Origin: Oxyruncus cristatus
Taxonomy: Eukaryota; Chordata; Aves; Passeriformes; Cotingidae
Reading direction: 5' to 3'
Assembly (NCBI GenBank): GCA_013399855.1
Contig: VXAY01000170.1
Span: 104,777-168,776 of the forward strand
Length of the DNA: 64,000 nucleotides
Shown here: piece by piece, positions 1-47,064 of the stretch
Position numbering within the stretch: the first letter of the stretch is position 1
Layout of the letters: each line of letters starts with the position of its first letter
Made by a program: the position numbers and the translations under genes
Notes under the pieces: generated by a model
Seen by the model: the letters and a program-made list of their open reading frames with translations, nothing else
Databases searched by the model: none
Told to the model about the DNA's origin: nothing

Positions 1-360
1 CACTGCACAACCCTTACCCCGCACACACACCCTTGACCCCGCACACTCCTCCCTCACGGCCTCGGGCCGGCGGTGCCGCAGCGCCCCCTTTGCGGCACCC
101 GGGCAGCGCGGCTGGTTCTGGCGGGGCTCCCGCCGCGTCCCCTCAGCCCCCGGGGCGGCTCCGGGGGGCTCGGCCGTTCCGAGCGGCGCTTGCAGGGGTT
201 GGCAGACCCACCCCCATCCCACGAGGAGCAAAGCCCTCCCACCGTCGAGCCGCGGGGAGCAGTTTCCCCCCGACACTACGCACTACGTGGAGCAGATCAA
301 CTCCCTGTCCCCTTCCCCGGCCCTGCATGGAGCTGGTGCTCTTCCCTCCCTCCCTCAAAC
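1..360. other. GC-rich, CpG-containing block
   Basis: Strongly GC-rich with many CG dinucleotides from about 55 to 300, unlike the surrounding AT-rich DNA. Could be a CpG island or a GC-rich repeat. No recognisable coding sequence. Confidence 0.5.
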
Positions 361-377
361 GCACCACGGCCCACAGC

Positions 378-812
378 GCGCATACACATAGACACACACA
401 GGCACAGACACACAGACACATGTACAAACACAGACTCACACCCCGACACATCCCCACACAGACACAGACGCATGTACAAACACAGACTCACACCCCGACA
501 CAGACACGCACACACACAGACAAACACTCGCACATGCACACACGGACACGCACACACAGGCATGCACACACAGACACACACAGACACGTGCACACACAGA
601 CACACACAGACACGTGCACACACAGACGCACACACAGGCACACACACTCAGGCACACACACAGACACGTGTGCACACACGCACACACAGATGCACACAGA
701 CGCACACACGCGTGCACACGCACACACAGAGACATGCATACAGACACACACATGCACACACAGGCACACACACACAGAGGCACACACACAGAAACAGACA
801 CGCACATGCATA
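378..812. repeat. imperfect CA-rich tandem repeat (CACACAGACACG-like units)
   Basis: Alternating CACACA, CAGACA, CAGGCA and CACGTGCA units over about 435 bp, with internal near-duplicates such as the two ACAAACACAGACTCACACCC segments around 424 and 476. The MYH13 strand is correspondingly GT-rich. Confidence 0.9.
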
Positions 813-1162
813 CGCCCGTGGTGTCGGACGCTGATCCCCACTCACACGCTCCGCTCCTGCGAGAAAAACCAGGAGTGGGCTCCCATTGCCCCAGTGAACC
901 ACTGGCAATCCTGCTGCATCCAGTCACAAACTCTCACTGTCCATCTCGTAGTGAATCAATACTCCTTACAGTCACCAGAGCATCACCCAGGTTTATATTT
1001 ACTTCTCACAGCTTCTACTTAGGATTGGCTAAATATATTAGTTACACACACATCTGGTTACTTGAAGAAAGTAGTGAGTTACTTGAAGAAAGTAATGGGT
1101 ATCTACTGGATACACAGAAGTCTATATCCGGAGGGAGCCTGCCACAGCTCTGGTCAGGGACC

Positions 1163-35326
<34,164 letters not shown>

Positions 35327-35328
35327 GG

Positions 35329-38172
35329 CTGCAGTTGCTCTGGCGGAATACAGAAAAGTATCAGAAAGTCTGTGCAGTTGTAATTTATATTTATCCAGAC
35401 AGCAGTCATTCTCCATGACTAATAGGCAGAGGAGGGCTAGTCAGGCATTTAACTTCTGCCTCAGTTTTAAGTATCTGCTGAAGAAGTGCTGATAAAGAAA
35501 GTTGCTTTTGTAGACAGAGGTGTATTGTTTTTGGAGACATCCCCCTTAGATGGGATGCCTGTATGCCCAAGAGAGGGCAGAAAGAATATTAAGCTAGAAG
35601 TCTTCAAAAGCTGACCTGCTCTATCTTCATCTGCTACTCAGAGAGCTGCACAGCAACATCCTTCTCAAAACCACATACACAGGGCCACTGAGATTGTTTC
35701 ATTAGACATCTAAAAATTTAGATGCAACTAAGATCTGTAAGTTGCACAGATTTGCTTTCATATGAGATTTCCAAGTGGAGATGCTCCTAACACCCTTCTG
35801 TTTTCTATGTTGTCATACTCCTTAGGGGAAATTCAACTGGTTTCTGTCTATACTAAGCAGGAACAAATTGTGAGGGTCAGTCATTCCCTATCTAGAAAGC
35901 CAAACCTCTTTATAATATATACCAAATATAAAACACCTTTTCGTATCTGTTGCAAAATTAGCCAATAAAGAAATATCATATATTGCAATAGTAATTATAA
36001 TTAGCAATAATAATAACATAGTATTAGGTAAATAACATAATATCTAGGTAAATAAATATGTGACATGACATTTCAAAGAATTTCAAAGTACCTTTTAGCT
36101 TTAACATATTATATAGACTAATATTAGTTATGGATCACTAAAAGATAAGTAATGTGTACCAATATGTACCAGACATCATGGATTTGTCGAGTAGAAATAT
36201 TTCAAAAACTGCTTTATGCTCAGTTTTATTTTACATTTTTTTAAATACATAGTAAAAAACTAGAAATAGCAAAAGCAGAAATAATGTGGGCAGGAACTAG
36301 CACAAACAGAAGCATGAACAGTTTAATATACAGGCTAGAAAAAAAGTAATGCAAAAATTCCAAATGCCTGCTACTTAGTGTGCTGTCTGATGCACTGTGG
36401 GACTAAAGAAGAAAAAGGGCAGAATTGAACTCAAGGCATTACAGTACTGAATCTATCAACATGGAGTGGTTTTATTTGCAAGAAAATGATAGAAGGAAGT
36501 GTTGTAGAAGTGCTGATCTCTCTCAGCAAAAGCTATCTGCTATGGATCTACACCCTGCAACGACTTTGAGGGACTGCTTCTTACAAAACATTTTAGCATC
36601 CAGGAATTTCAAAGCACAAAATCCAGAACCTTTAGCTTACTTTGGAAGTATTATTCTACGTGTACAGAGCCCAGAGTCTTTGCCTATTTGAGCCTGTGTC
36701 TGAGGGGCTCAAGGAAAGCAATATGAAAGAAAGAGAAGTCATTTCACAATGTTCATGAAAAGGTGAAGCAGAGCATCAAAAAATGCCAATATATTACCAG
36801 AAAATTCCTCAAGGGTCACAGTCTGTTAAACTACTGAATATCTTTGACAGGAAGGAGATGGTGTAAAATTTAATCTTTCTCCTGAACAGAAAAGGTGGCA
36901 TTCTCTGGGAGAATAATGCATACTCCACCACTTTCAGCCCCAATTTCAGTGAACACTTTCTGATTTTAGGCTAGAAAGCACATGTGTGAAGGGTTCCTTC
37001 TGTGCTCTGCTGAACTCTCCCAGTTACTAAGTTACTAATCTTCCCCAGAAAACCTAGAAGGAAATGGGCATACTAGTTCCCTGTAAAGGTTACTCTTTCG
37101 ACATAAACGGATCTGTCTGTCAGGCAGGAGACAATTCTGAACTTTGTTCTGGTTTGGTGCCTGTGTGATAAGTCAAAATCAGTAAATAAGGTTCTAAATC
37201 TTACCCCAGAGGAAACTAACACTTGAATTGTACTTTGAGCCTCCTCACTGAACACAGCCCCAGTTTCAGGCTTCCAGCTGTTATGTAGATAGCAGGGGAT
37301 GAATTTTAATCATCTCTAAATCCCAGAATGCAAAAAGACATTTCTGTCTCTGTCTCCCATGACCTCTTGACTAAGCTTGAGCATCTGTAACTTTTCTTTC
37401 CCAATAAATGGAGTATTCCTACCTAGAACTGTAAATATGCTCCTGTTGATTAAAATAGCATGTAACCTTGTCAGTGACCCTGGTTCCATGTCACTGTCTT
37501 TTACACCCGCCTTCGCCATTGCCTGGGTGAGCTTCACTCATCGCTCAGGATCAATTAGCAAAAGTTCATGTTATTTGTTAAACCCTTACCTTCAGAGAGC
37601 CCACGAGGAAATATGCCTCAGAACCTCTGTGGAGTGCTTAAAGAAAGGACAGAGAGAGTTACATCAAAACCAGTCCATGGTCTTAAGCATATGCTGTATC
37701 AAACATTTCTACACCCTGCGTAGTCTTTCCAGATAGCTGAGTTGCACACAGAACTCTACAACTCCTCAGCTAGAGCAAAATCCCACAGAAAATCTTGTGT
37801 TCCTCCCCACATTACTGTGAGCTGCTAAAAACAAATCTAATGTCCAGGAAAAGATCAACTACTTTACATATATAATCCCAGTCAATTTCATCTGCCTTCA
37901 GAGTTAGTTTTCTTGTGCCTTTCATAGGACTTGGAGGTAGCAAAGTTTGTCTAGAAGGCCCTTCCAAGGAATGGCATGCTATGGCTCTTCTGCTTCTGCT
38001 TGTGCCACCACACTGGAGTGGTTTAGGTTTTATAACCCGGACATGGCATGTAAAGCACGACCTGGAATGTTAGAGGTGAAGAATGAGAAGAAAATTCCCC
38101 TACATATTCCATCTCTTTGTGGAGCTGTGGAGATGTCATGGCCAGAGTACGAAGCAAGAGGATGGGACTTAC
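35329..38172 (-). other. 5' noncoding introns of MYH13
   Basis: AT-rich sequence between the first exon and the start-codon exon. A noncoding exon 2 should lie here. No repeat family or conserved coding segment seen. Confidence 0.4.
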
Positions 38173-38196
38173 TCTGAGATGCTGAGGTAACAAATG
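38173..38196 (-). other. MYH13: probable noncoding exon 1 of MYH13
   Basis: Bounded by the predicted start site near 38195 and a strong donor AGA|GTAAGT at 38167-38172. Contains no start codon of the gene. A second noncoding exon, expected between 35.3 and 38.1 kb, could not be recognised by eye. Confidence 0.5.
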
Positions 38197-38221
38197 ATAA
38201 AGTTGCCTTCAGCTGTGGCTC

Positions 38222-38227
38222 TTTATA
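38222..38227 (-). promoter_or_regulatory. TATA box of the MYH13 promoter
   Basis: Minus-strand TATAAA within acatataaagagcc. About 31 nt downstream is an initiator-like TCATTT (A near 38195). An E-box CAGCTG lies at 38210-38215. The spacing is right for a core promoter about 2.9 kb upstream of the ATG, as in other sarcomeric MYH genes with noncoding first exons. Confidence 0.7.
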
Positions 38228-38260
38228 TGTAACCTCCTGCCCACGCAGCATTAGAGTGCT

Positions 38261-38270
38261 CTATTTTTGG
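38261..38270 (-). promoter_or_regulatory. MEF2/CArG-like element
   Basis: Plus strand CTATTTTTGG, minus CCAAAAATAG. Close to both the MEF2 consensus and a one-mismatch CArG box, about 35 bp upstream of the TATA box. MEF2 and SRF sites of this kind are typical of skeletal muscle MYH promoters. Confidence 0.5.
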
Positions 38271-39215
38271 TCAATAATAATTTACTCTTTAGTTGTAAAC
38301 GTGTTGAAGCTCTGATCTCTCTGCTAATTACTCAGAGACAGGACTGGTTTTAGGTTGTATTGAGTCAGCTGCATGACCTGTTCTTTTCACATTGCTCTGT
38401 GCCAGGATGGAGGATGGAGGCACCAAAGACAGCTCTGATAATGCCAAACAAGGCAACACTTGGCTCCACAGTGCCAGAGGTTGCTTTGGCCAGCAGGATG
38501 TTTTTTTTCTAATTGTACACCATTATTTTTTTACAGATATAATTTTAACGGATCTCACCCTATCCTCTCTGTCTATCTACACTGATAGAGAAGGAGGAAA
38601 ATTTAGCAAGGGAAAATTTTTCTCTCATTAAATTTTTTATACCACTGACAAGCATGAAGCCAGCATTGAATTTGGATCAAAGTGAGACAACTGCCAGCTT
38701 AAGGACCACAAGACAGATTTGCAGTTCTGGCCTGTAGGTTTGCAATATCTGGGGTCTGCAGACATGCTCAAGGTCTCAGCCTTCAGGAAGGAGCCTGACT
38801 TTTGTGCCACTCCACTATCCTGCAGAGGATGTCATGGAGCGGGCTGAATGTTGAACCACAGTAACTGTAACTTGCTCTGTAAGGGGATGTAGAAGGAGAG
38901 TGTCTGGTGAAGGACTGGTGTTTGACACCACAATGGACAGTAACAAAGGGAGGAAGCCATAACTGAGAACATACTGGAATACAACTCTGCCTCTCAAATG
39001 GTAAGGGAGGAGGTGATGTGGACCAAACCGGGTCCGTCATACTACTTGATGAAGGCATGTGAGAGTCTAAAAATGTTTATTCCAGCAAGCTTATCAGATC
39101 AGGGACCATATCTGTTGGGAAACTAAGGTAAAAGGGGAAATGCTTAGCAAAGTGTAAAGACAGAATAGGTCTGGCAAAACAAATATGGAGACAAGAAGAA
39201 AAACTTCACCAGTTA
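38271..39215. other. upstream flank of MYH13, no further feature seen
   Basis: Contains TGAGTCAGCTGC near 38360 (overlapping AP-1-like and E-box text), which could be regulatory. Otherwise unassigned. Confidence 0.35.
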
Positions 39216-39226
39216 CACTAACTGAT
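39216..39226. repeat. target-site duplication, left copy
   Basis: CACTAACTGAT, repeated exactly at 39826-39836. The pair flanks the RTE-type insertion. Confidence 0.8.
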
Positions 39227-39825
39227 CATCATGGCCAGGCTTCGTGAACGAAGATTTGGGAAGAGCTCTACCCACGTTTGTTGCAAGCACGTTGGTGGCT
39301 AAAGAGGCCAATACGAGATAGGCAAGTCCGGTTGCAAAAGGCACAGCAGAAAGACTCCTTAGATGGTATGTTCTGCAAGGCACGGTTCTTTCTGCGTTGT
39401 CTGTTCTCCTCAAGGGTGATCCTGCGTGCTTTCTCAAAAGCGTCAGCAGCGTTGTAGATGGTGTGTCTCCAGGCCTCCTGACTGGGGGCCAGAGTAGACC
39501 AGTTATGGTGCTCAATATGGCCAAGGCTGAGATGTTGTTTCAGGGAGTCCTTGTATCTTTTCTTCGGGGCTCCTCTCTTGCGGCAGCCGGTGGTGAATTC
39601 ACCATAAAGCAGGATCTTAGGGAGGCGGTGGTCCTTCATCCTGGAGACGTGCCCTGCCCAACGCAGCTGTGTTCTCAGTAACATGGCCTCAATGCTTGTG
39701 ACTGCTGCTTGTTCCAGAACAGAAGTATTGGTCACATAATCTGACCAGTGGATGTTAAGGATTGTACGGAGGCAGCGTTGATGGAAGCGTTCTAGGAGAC
39801 GCAGGTGGTGGTGGTAGATGACCCT
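39227..39825 (-). mobile_element. RTE-type non-LTR retrotransposon, 5'-truncated, 3' 599 bp
   Basis: The minus strand keeps one open frame for about 186 codons, ending at 39268. It includes HHHLRLLERFHQRCLRTIL, LRWAGHVSRM, RKRGAPKKRYKDSLK, and a terminal zinc-finger-like C-x2-C ... SRIGLFSHQRAC. These are features I associate with the C-terminus of RTE-clade reverse transcriptase proteins. A very short 3' tail (about 41 bp) also fits RTE. It is flanked by identical 11-bp direct repeats. The stop-free frame suggests a young insertion. The clade (for example AviRTE) cannot be settled by reading. Confidence 0.78.
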
Positions 39826-39836
39826 CACTAACTGAT
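39826..39836. repeat. target-site duplication, right copy
   Basis: CACTAACTGAT, identical to 39216-39226. Confidence 0.8.
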
Positions 39837-41230
39837 AGTCCATAAGGAAACTACAGATGCCACTTCCAGAAAGATCACTGGACTTCAGCACTGATAAAAC
39901 TGTGAATGAGGGGAGATCCCAGACAGGGTTCGTGTGGATACAGGAACTGACAGAGCTGTACAAACCCATGAGGGGATGCGCAGGGCAAAGGGGAGCAGAA
40001 AGGAAGGAAGAGAGGACTAAACAGGAAGGGTGTAAATAGGGGCCAGTCAGTGAACTTGTCCGAGCACTGTACCTGATCACCATGGTCTGCCCTGTCTTCT
40101 TACATATCAATAAATCTTTTCTTAACTATCTCTTTGTGTGATGTCACTCCCTGTCCTGCATGTGCATGCATTAACTAAGTGCCAGCTACTGGTGAGGCCT
40201 CTATATATGCGTGAGTAAAAAATGGTGCTATCTGCTGGAACCAGGCTGGAGACCTCCATGGCATGTGGTGTCAACTGCTGGAGCCAGAGTGATCTCAGCA
40301 TCAGCTACCAGATCAAGTAGGGGTCTTCAGCCTCCAGGCAGTTGTGTGGGTGCGTTACTAAAACCAGTTTACTGGGGAACACTGAGGTGAATGAGTGGTT
40401 GGAGTGGGACCAGAACTAACAGCCTCAAGTGCCTGGTGCTGACTGCTGGGAATGGGTGGTGAGCATCTGTTCTTCCCGAATCCTGGTGTGTATGTGTGCA
40501 CGCACCAGCAAACCTCAAGCTGGAACATCTGGTCAGTAGGGGAGCCTTGGGCCCAAGCTGGGGTATTGGGCAGGTGGGGAACCTGTGCTCGTGTGTCCAG
40601 GGGGATCTGTGAATAGGAGGTGCCTGTGGGATGAGTGTGGGTGCTGTGTGTGTAAGCATCAAGCTGAACCAGCAGGCAAATAGGTGACTGGGAGGTGGGT
40701 TAGAGGGCTGAGGTCTGAGCCAGGACAGAGGTGCTGTGCTGGACCCAAAGGAGCTGCAAATGTGCATGTGCTTGGGAACCTGGTGAGTAGATCTATGTGA
40801 CTCTACTGGTGACTCCTGTGTCTGCCAGTCCCTGAGGAGGAGGGGATGTGTCTGTGCTCGTGTGATGTGGGTGCTGTTGATGGCACCCTGAGTGGCTGCT
40901 GTTGGCAGCATCTGGCTGTGACAATCTCTTTGGCCACTTGTGTCAGCATCCTGTGTGTGTGTGTCTCTATGTCTGTATGTGCCTCTGGGGCACTTGCTCA
41001 GCTCTGCTACTGGTTGAACCCACCGAAGTGACAGCTGTGTCCCTCAGCCGGGGCAGAATCACTGGCTCCCTGGGCACCAGTAGCCAGGCAGGTTTACTGG
41101 GCTGAAGTGGCTGGAGGACGTGGCTGTATGTGCTAACATCCTTTAGCATCCCCCATCACAGAGGTGCAATAGTTTTGGAAGCATGTGTGGGTGACTTATG
41201 TTTTTGACAAGCATTTACTGGAGCCCAGCT
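39837..41230 (+). other. possible LTR-related or decayed repeat DNA, unresolved
   Basis: An AATAAA at about 40109 is followed by cttttcttaactatctctttgtg, which looks like an LTR R/U5 region. Beyond it is GT-rich text (gtgtgtatgtgtgcacgc, tgtgtgtgtgtctctatg). No clear start, end or duplication. I cannot assign it. Confidence 0.25.
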
Positions 41231-44200
41231 GTGTAACAGCTTCCTGGGTTAGGAGTGTTCAGGTGGAGACCTCATTCACGGAAATGCACTTGTGAGATAT
41301 GGTGATGGCTTTTGAATTAGGATGTGCTGCCTGACAAATTGTAAGTGTTGAGGAGGAAATTCCATTGTCAGGAATGGAGGAATCTCCCCAGACAATCACT
41401 ACTTGGCTTAATATTTTGAGAGGAAGAGCTATTTTATCTGTGTGATTTCTTCTGACCAGTAATAGTCAACTTAGACCCCATGTCTGTGTGTAAAATCTGT
41501 GTGGGAATAATTTTTATTCATGGGCATAATTTCATGTTTATTATTATTAATTTAGCCTGCAACTTTAATTAAAAGATAGTTACACTGAGGAGACAAAGAA
41601 TAAATCTCTCCTCATTTTCTCTTGAAGTTGCTTTGATATGTAGAAAAAGATTTCATAGTGTTCTGAGTTAGAATAAATATGAGAAAGCCAGAGATAACCA
41701 TGGCTCTGCAGGATCACCACCAAGGAGGTCCATTTCTGATATTTAATCATCAGCTGCTTGCTATAAAATACACATAGAGGCCTTTGAATAAGGTTTAGGA
41801 TGTAGAGCTGAACAGTAGGTTGCCAAGTAATCCCGTGTCCTAAGCACTCCTGGAAACTATTTTTTTTTTTTTTTCATCTTGGAGATTAGAACTTCAGCAG
41901 GAATGTTGAGAATGTTCATCTTTTCCCACCTGGGCCCATGCAGAGGATGAGAGCCCTATGGCTACCTGAGTGAGTGCTTGGGATCTGCATTCCTCAAGCA
42001 ACATTAAGGGTTGATTTCAGGTCACTCACAGATTGGGAAAATACTCTTACCATTAGATTATTTTGTGCAGGAGATGAGGTTGCAAAGTAGATTTGTCATC
42101 ATTACCTCTTCTTTTCTTTATTTTAAAGCAGAGGAAAAATTTGTCAGAAAATCATTTAAACTTCAGAGGCCATGAAATTTAACCACCTCTTTCTGGAATG
42201 ACCCAGGTCCCTCTTCAGAAAGAGAACAGATTGTCAGATGCATTGTTGTCATTGCTTCGTGTTGGCTGGGTCTGGGGAATGTCCTTGGTGCATTTACACA
42301 GTTCTTGTTGGCTGTTTTGGAAATGGTCATGGTGCCTATGACTTAGCTACACTGCATAGGAAGCAAAGGCATTTATATTGGATTCTGCTGTAGAAAATGG
42401 ATTCCTGGAATGTTGAGATGCATCCTATTTAGGCCTTTTCTCTTGCTTCTTGAGTCTTTTTTTAGTGTGTTTTTCCATGCTTTTATTACTTTTCCTTTTT
42501 AAAACAGAGTTGTTTTCAGTCTCTCACAGTCTGACCTGAAGTGTGAGCACAGACACTGTCTGAAGTGGCAATGACACTACTCAGATGTGGACAAAATATT
42601 GTTATTGTATTTTTCTTTGACCAATTACTGGGTATCAAACATTCAAATTAGCTGTGCTGGTTGCAGCACCAAAATTGCAGGCACTTTTTACTTTTTAACA
42701 GTCTCAAGACCTGTTTTTGGTACTGCACATCTGTATTACAGACTGTGTTCTTCATTATTTGCTATATGCACTTACATTTGCATTTTAATTATATACGCCT
42801 TTAGCTTAAGCATAAGTATACTGGAACCATGATTACTCTTTGTCAGAGACTATTTTTTTTATATCTGACTTATCTGATTCTTTTGTAATTAAAGTGATTT
42901 TTCATTTTCTCCTGGGTAAAAACCCAGTAAAACAGTGTATAATGAAGAACCAATTCTTTCCAAAGACACTGGTGATCCTATACATTCAGAATCATTTTGA
43001 CACCTGTCAATTCAGCAAATTTGAATCCGTGTAGTGTGTGCTGATCTGGTCTTGTGACGTTCCAGCTTACCAAAATACATATAAATGAAAATTAGTAGCA
43101 GATCTATGTGCTATTATTATTAATGCTTTTAAAAAAGAAACTATATAAACTCATAAATATCAACACAGTTTAAGTTACCTTAAAGACAGTACAATTACTG
43201 GATTTAGTTTGTCATATTAAGTATTCCAGTGTTTGCCTAAAATCAATATCAATATGATTAGTCTATTATTTACAACACTGTTATAAGTGTTGCAAATATG
43301 TATATTATTTATAGAATTTTAAATTTATATTTCAAGATTATTGAAAATTATTATCAGTTGTGCTTCTGCAAGTTAGTGTCTGCTTGCCAGGCTGTGAAAC
43401 AAGTTACTTCAGAAGAGGCATGCAGAAGGGAATAACTGGTATGGAAAGGCTCCACCTGAGGAATGACTAAGTACACTTTGATTTTCCAGTTTGAAAAAGA
43501 TTCAGTGGAGAAAGTAACATATCTGAAATATCTGAAAAATCCTGAGTGCCATAGCCATATTCAGTGCCTCTTTTATGTAAGAACTGTGCAATGGGAAATG
43601 AAAGCAGGATGACAGTTCAAAGAAGGTGAAAGTTGTACCAGAAGGTGTAATGGATGGCACCTACACAAGGCATCTGACTGCAAGGCTCAGTGAGAATGGC
43701 TTACCCAAAGGAGTGGGGGAATGAAGGAGAAGCAATAAGGATAATATTCCAGCATGTCTCAGAATTCACAAGTTTTGGTCAGAGGACCTGGGGTCATGAG
43801 AAGCAAGGGACTGGAGGTGCTGCAGATGATGAGTTTCAGGGATACTATCAAGCCACAGACTGTGCATTTCTCCCCCAGCCAAAAGGAACTACCCTTACAG
43901 GTGATGGCAGTCCCAGAGTTGTGATTGCTGCCAGCACATACAAAGAACCTTTAGGCAGAACCTCTTCTTTTTGTTGTTTTGACAAAAATTCATTTCCTTT
44001 TCTTCAAAAGAAAACCCCAAATGTCTGTAAAGCAGTCCTATACCTCTGCGCACTACTTATTATGCTTCCAGAATACAGAAAATAAAACATAGTTGCTTCC
44101 ACCAAACTAGAATGGTAGGGACAGGTCCATGCCCTCTTCAAGGCACATTGTATCTTTTGTCTTTGTCTTAGGTACAGTCTTCTCTGAAAACCAGAGCAGG

Positions 44201-45242
44201 AAAACCAGAAGAATCCTGCAAGGAAAGCGAATAAACCAAAAGAAAGACATTTGTCCAAAACGGCCACAGAACACTGAGTTGGGATCTGGAGGCACTGTAG
44301 GCTACTGTGGCAGGCAAAGAGCACTGTCAAGTTCAGCGACAGAATAGCCTGGGCTGTACACTCCACTGTGGCCCCAGAAATCAGCAGCCTCCTAGTTCTT
44401 GGGACTCTCCTTGTGAGGGACTGTGTGACTGGTTTGCAGAGCATAAGCAGGGTTTTCCAGCATTTCTCAGTATCTCTTCTGACTGAGGACTACAGTCATT
44501 CATGTCCTGATGAAATTCAAATCTGGTGATGCTGAGAGAATGTGGAAAGTCATGTTTTGGGGTACCCTCCTTACACAGTGTATTACAGAGCAATGAACAA
44601 ACTCAGGAGCAACCTCAGGAGGAAAATTATTTCCTAGATAAGACAGATCCACATTTTCTGCTTCCTTTTGTTTTCCAGAACATATAGTTGTCTTTTAAGA
44701 TGGCTCCCAAGCTCCTGGATATAAGTGGGCATCAGTGTTGCTCCCAAAGAAGTTTCCTCTTTTGGTAATCATCCAATGTCCCATTATCTTGTTAAGAACA
44801 ACTCGAAAGACAGGGAAAGGCTGTATGTGTGCCCTTGAGCATGCTAACTTTTTGGGGCATCCCAGTAAGGCACTGAGGAGCTAAAAGACTCAGGGGTCTC
44901 GAAGTCTACCTTGCTTCCCATTGTATGAGTGGGGGAATAATGTCTCCTTTGGGCAAATAAAATATAAAAGACTTCTCTTGTGGTCAAGTAAAAATTTTCA
45001 CTTCTAGTTAGATAAGCTGAACCTGCAAAGTTTAAGATGAAAAAACCAATAAACCAAACCTGCTGCATGTAACGACTTGTAAAACGTTAGTGTCACTAAT
45101 GAATTGACTGTAGAAAGCACATTTTAAGTCAATTCAGGTAAGTTCTAGAAGTAGTGGATAGGCAGATAAGATATTGATGTGACTGGTCTATTGTCTATCT
45201 TGTTTAATGTATTGTCGATACTACTTACTTCATATATATGTA
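41231..45242. other. intergenic DNA, no feature seen
   Basis: AT-rich, no convincing repeat family or gene. Short open frames such as 43690-44085 have no recognisable content. Confidence 0.5.
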
Positions 45243-45995
45243 TCACAGAATCACAGACCATGCTGAATTGGAAGGAACCCCCAAGGATCATCAAGTCCAA
45301 CATCAGCCCTGCACAGGCCCATCCCCAAGAGTCCCACCCTGTGCCCCAGAGGATCATCCAAACCCTCCTGGAGCTCTGGCAGCCTTGGGGCTGTGCCCAC
45401 TGCCCTGGGGAGCCTGGTCAGTGCCCAACCAGCCTCTGGGGGAAGAACCTTTTGCTGAGATCCAACCTGACCCTGCCCTGACACAGCTCCAGGCCATTCC
45501 CTGGGTCCTGTCCCTGGTCCCCCCAGAGCAGAGCTCAGTCCCTGCCCCTCCTCTGCCCCTGCCCAGGCAGTTGGAACTGCACTGAGGTCTCCCCTCAGTC
45601 TCCTCTTCTCCAGCTGAACACACCAAGTGCCCTCAGTGCCCTCACACGGCTTCAAATCAAGGCCCTTCCCCATCCTTGTTCCCTCCTTTGGACACTCTCC
45701 AATGGCTCAATCTCTCCCTTCCCTTGTGTCCCCCCAAACTGCCCCATTATTGAGGTGAGGCCGCCCCAGGGCAGAGCAGAGCAGGACAATCCCCTCCCTG
45801 ATGCCCCCAGGACAGGCTTGGCCCTCCTGGCTGCCAGGGCACTGCTGACTCAGGGTCAAGACGCACCCACCAGCACCTCCAGGGCCCTTTCCTGGCACTG
45901 CTTTTCAGCATCTCATTCCCCAGTCTGTCTGTACATCTGGGGTTGCCCCATCCCAGGGGCAGAATTCAGCACTTTCCTTTGTTGAACTTCATATG
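45243..45995 (-). mobile_element. CR1 LINE 3' fragment
   Basis: Starts atcacagaatcacagacc and continues ttggaaggaacccccaagg, ctccaggccattccctggg, ggcagttggaactgcactg and tttgttgaacttcat, a typical antisense CR1 of a younger subfamily. Confidence 0.88.
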
Positions 45996-47064
45996 GTATG
46001 TAGATGTGAATTTATCAAAAGCATGAGTATGAATTTTTTTACAGAAAGTTCTCTGTCAAGGAAAGGGCAACATTTATGGTGGCAGCCTCTAAACATGTAT
46101 AGTACCAGCTGATTCATCTGCAGGGTTTCTGTAAATTCTACTATTCGTGAAATTCTGTAAATTCTGCTATTTGCAAAGGTTGGCCAATTACAAACATCTT
46201 CAGGAGTTATAATTCTGGCTTTGTCGAACAATAGATCATACATAAATGTCAGCCTGTTTCAGGAGCTGAAAGGTTAGAAATAGCATGTCAAGCACAACCT
46301 CACAAATTCATACATTTGATTATCTTAGGAATTCTTTGCTCTTTGTGGATAGAAGAGTGTTTGTTTTCTCTATCCGATGTGTCTGGCAGGAATCGTCACT
46401 TCCTTGCAGTTAGTGCAGGATGCACACCACACCTGTTCATAGCACTAAATTGCTTTGATCCCATGGATGTTACCCAGGATCTTTTCCATTGGATGCTCAT
46501 GAAGAGATGATTTTCCCGGCACAAGTGGCCAGGGAAGCCAGCCTGCCATACCAAGTCCCTGAACTAACTGATAAACTTCTGTGTCTGCAACTGTCTGATA
46601 CTTTGGGGACAGATGGATATTTAGGTCTGAACTAGTGTACCTATTCTCATGTTTCATACCCACCACTCTTTCCCTGGGCCTTTAGGCAGACACGTTTGTC
46701 CTCAATAGCATCACCTTTCAGACCTTTTGTCACCCATCTTAACATTGTGTTGCTTTTATTGCAGTACATCAGGAAGACGGAAAGGGAAAGAGGGGAAACT
46801 ATCTTCTTGTTGTCCCCCATCAATTTATAAATCTTCTGAAAATGTAATTTTTGTCGTGCCTTTAGCCTTCATGTAGGAGTCTTCTGTTACATCCTCTGTG
46901 ATGCAAAGTTGCCTGGCCTTCAAAATCATTAATCTGCATTACTAATTCTGTAAGTTTGGACCATATCCTTCACTGTTCATATTGGTCTCTGAAAGCCAAA
47001 AAAATGCTCTATCATACATGTGGGAAAAAATTACCCCTTTAATTTAAAAGACGGCAAAATTACC
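45996..47064. other. intergenic DNA, no feature seen
   Basis: Unique-looking sequence; only a short local duplication (attctgtaaattctgctat near 46151 with a near-copy just before it). Confidence 0.5.

Noticed and set aside
33..1022. 329-codon open frame and several antisense frames through the CA-rich repeat
   Set aside because: Translation is low-complexity His/Thr (or Cys/Val on the other strand) from a simple repeat; no gene features.
35327..35416. Upstream in-frame ATG extending the MYH13 N-terminus by about 30 codons
   Set aside because: A CAG acceptor sits two bases before the standard MSSDAEM start, and the extra residues do not resemble any myosin.
38783..39058. Minus-strand 91-codon frame upstream of the RTE fragment
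   Set aside because: No resemblance to reverse transcriptase or to any known protein.
43690..44085. 131-codon intergenic frame
   Set aside because: No recognisable domain or splice partners; length possible by chance.
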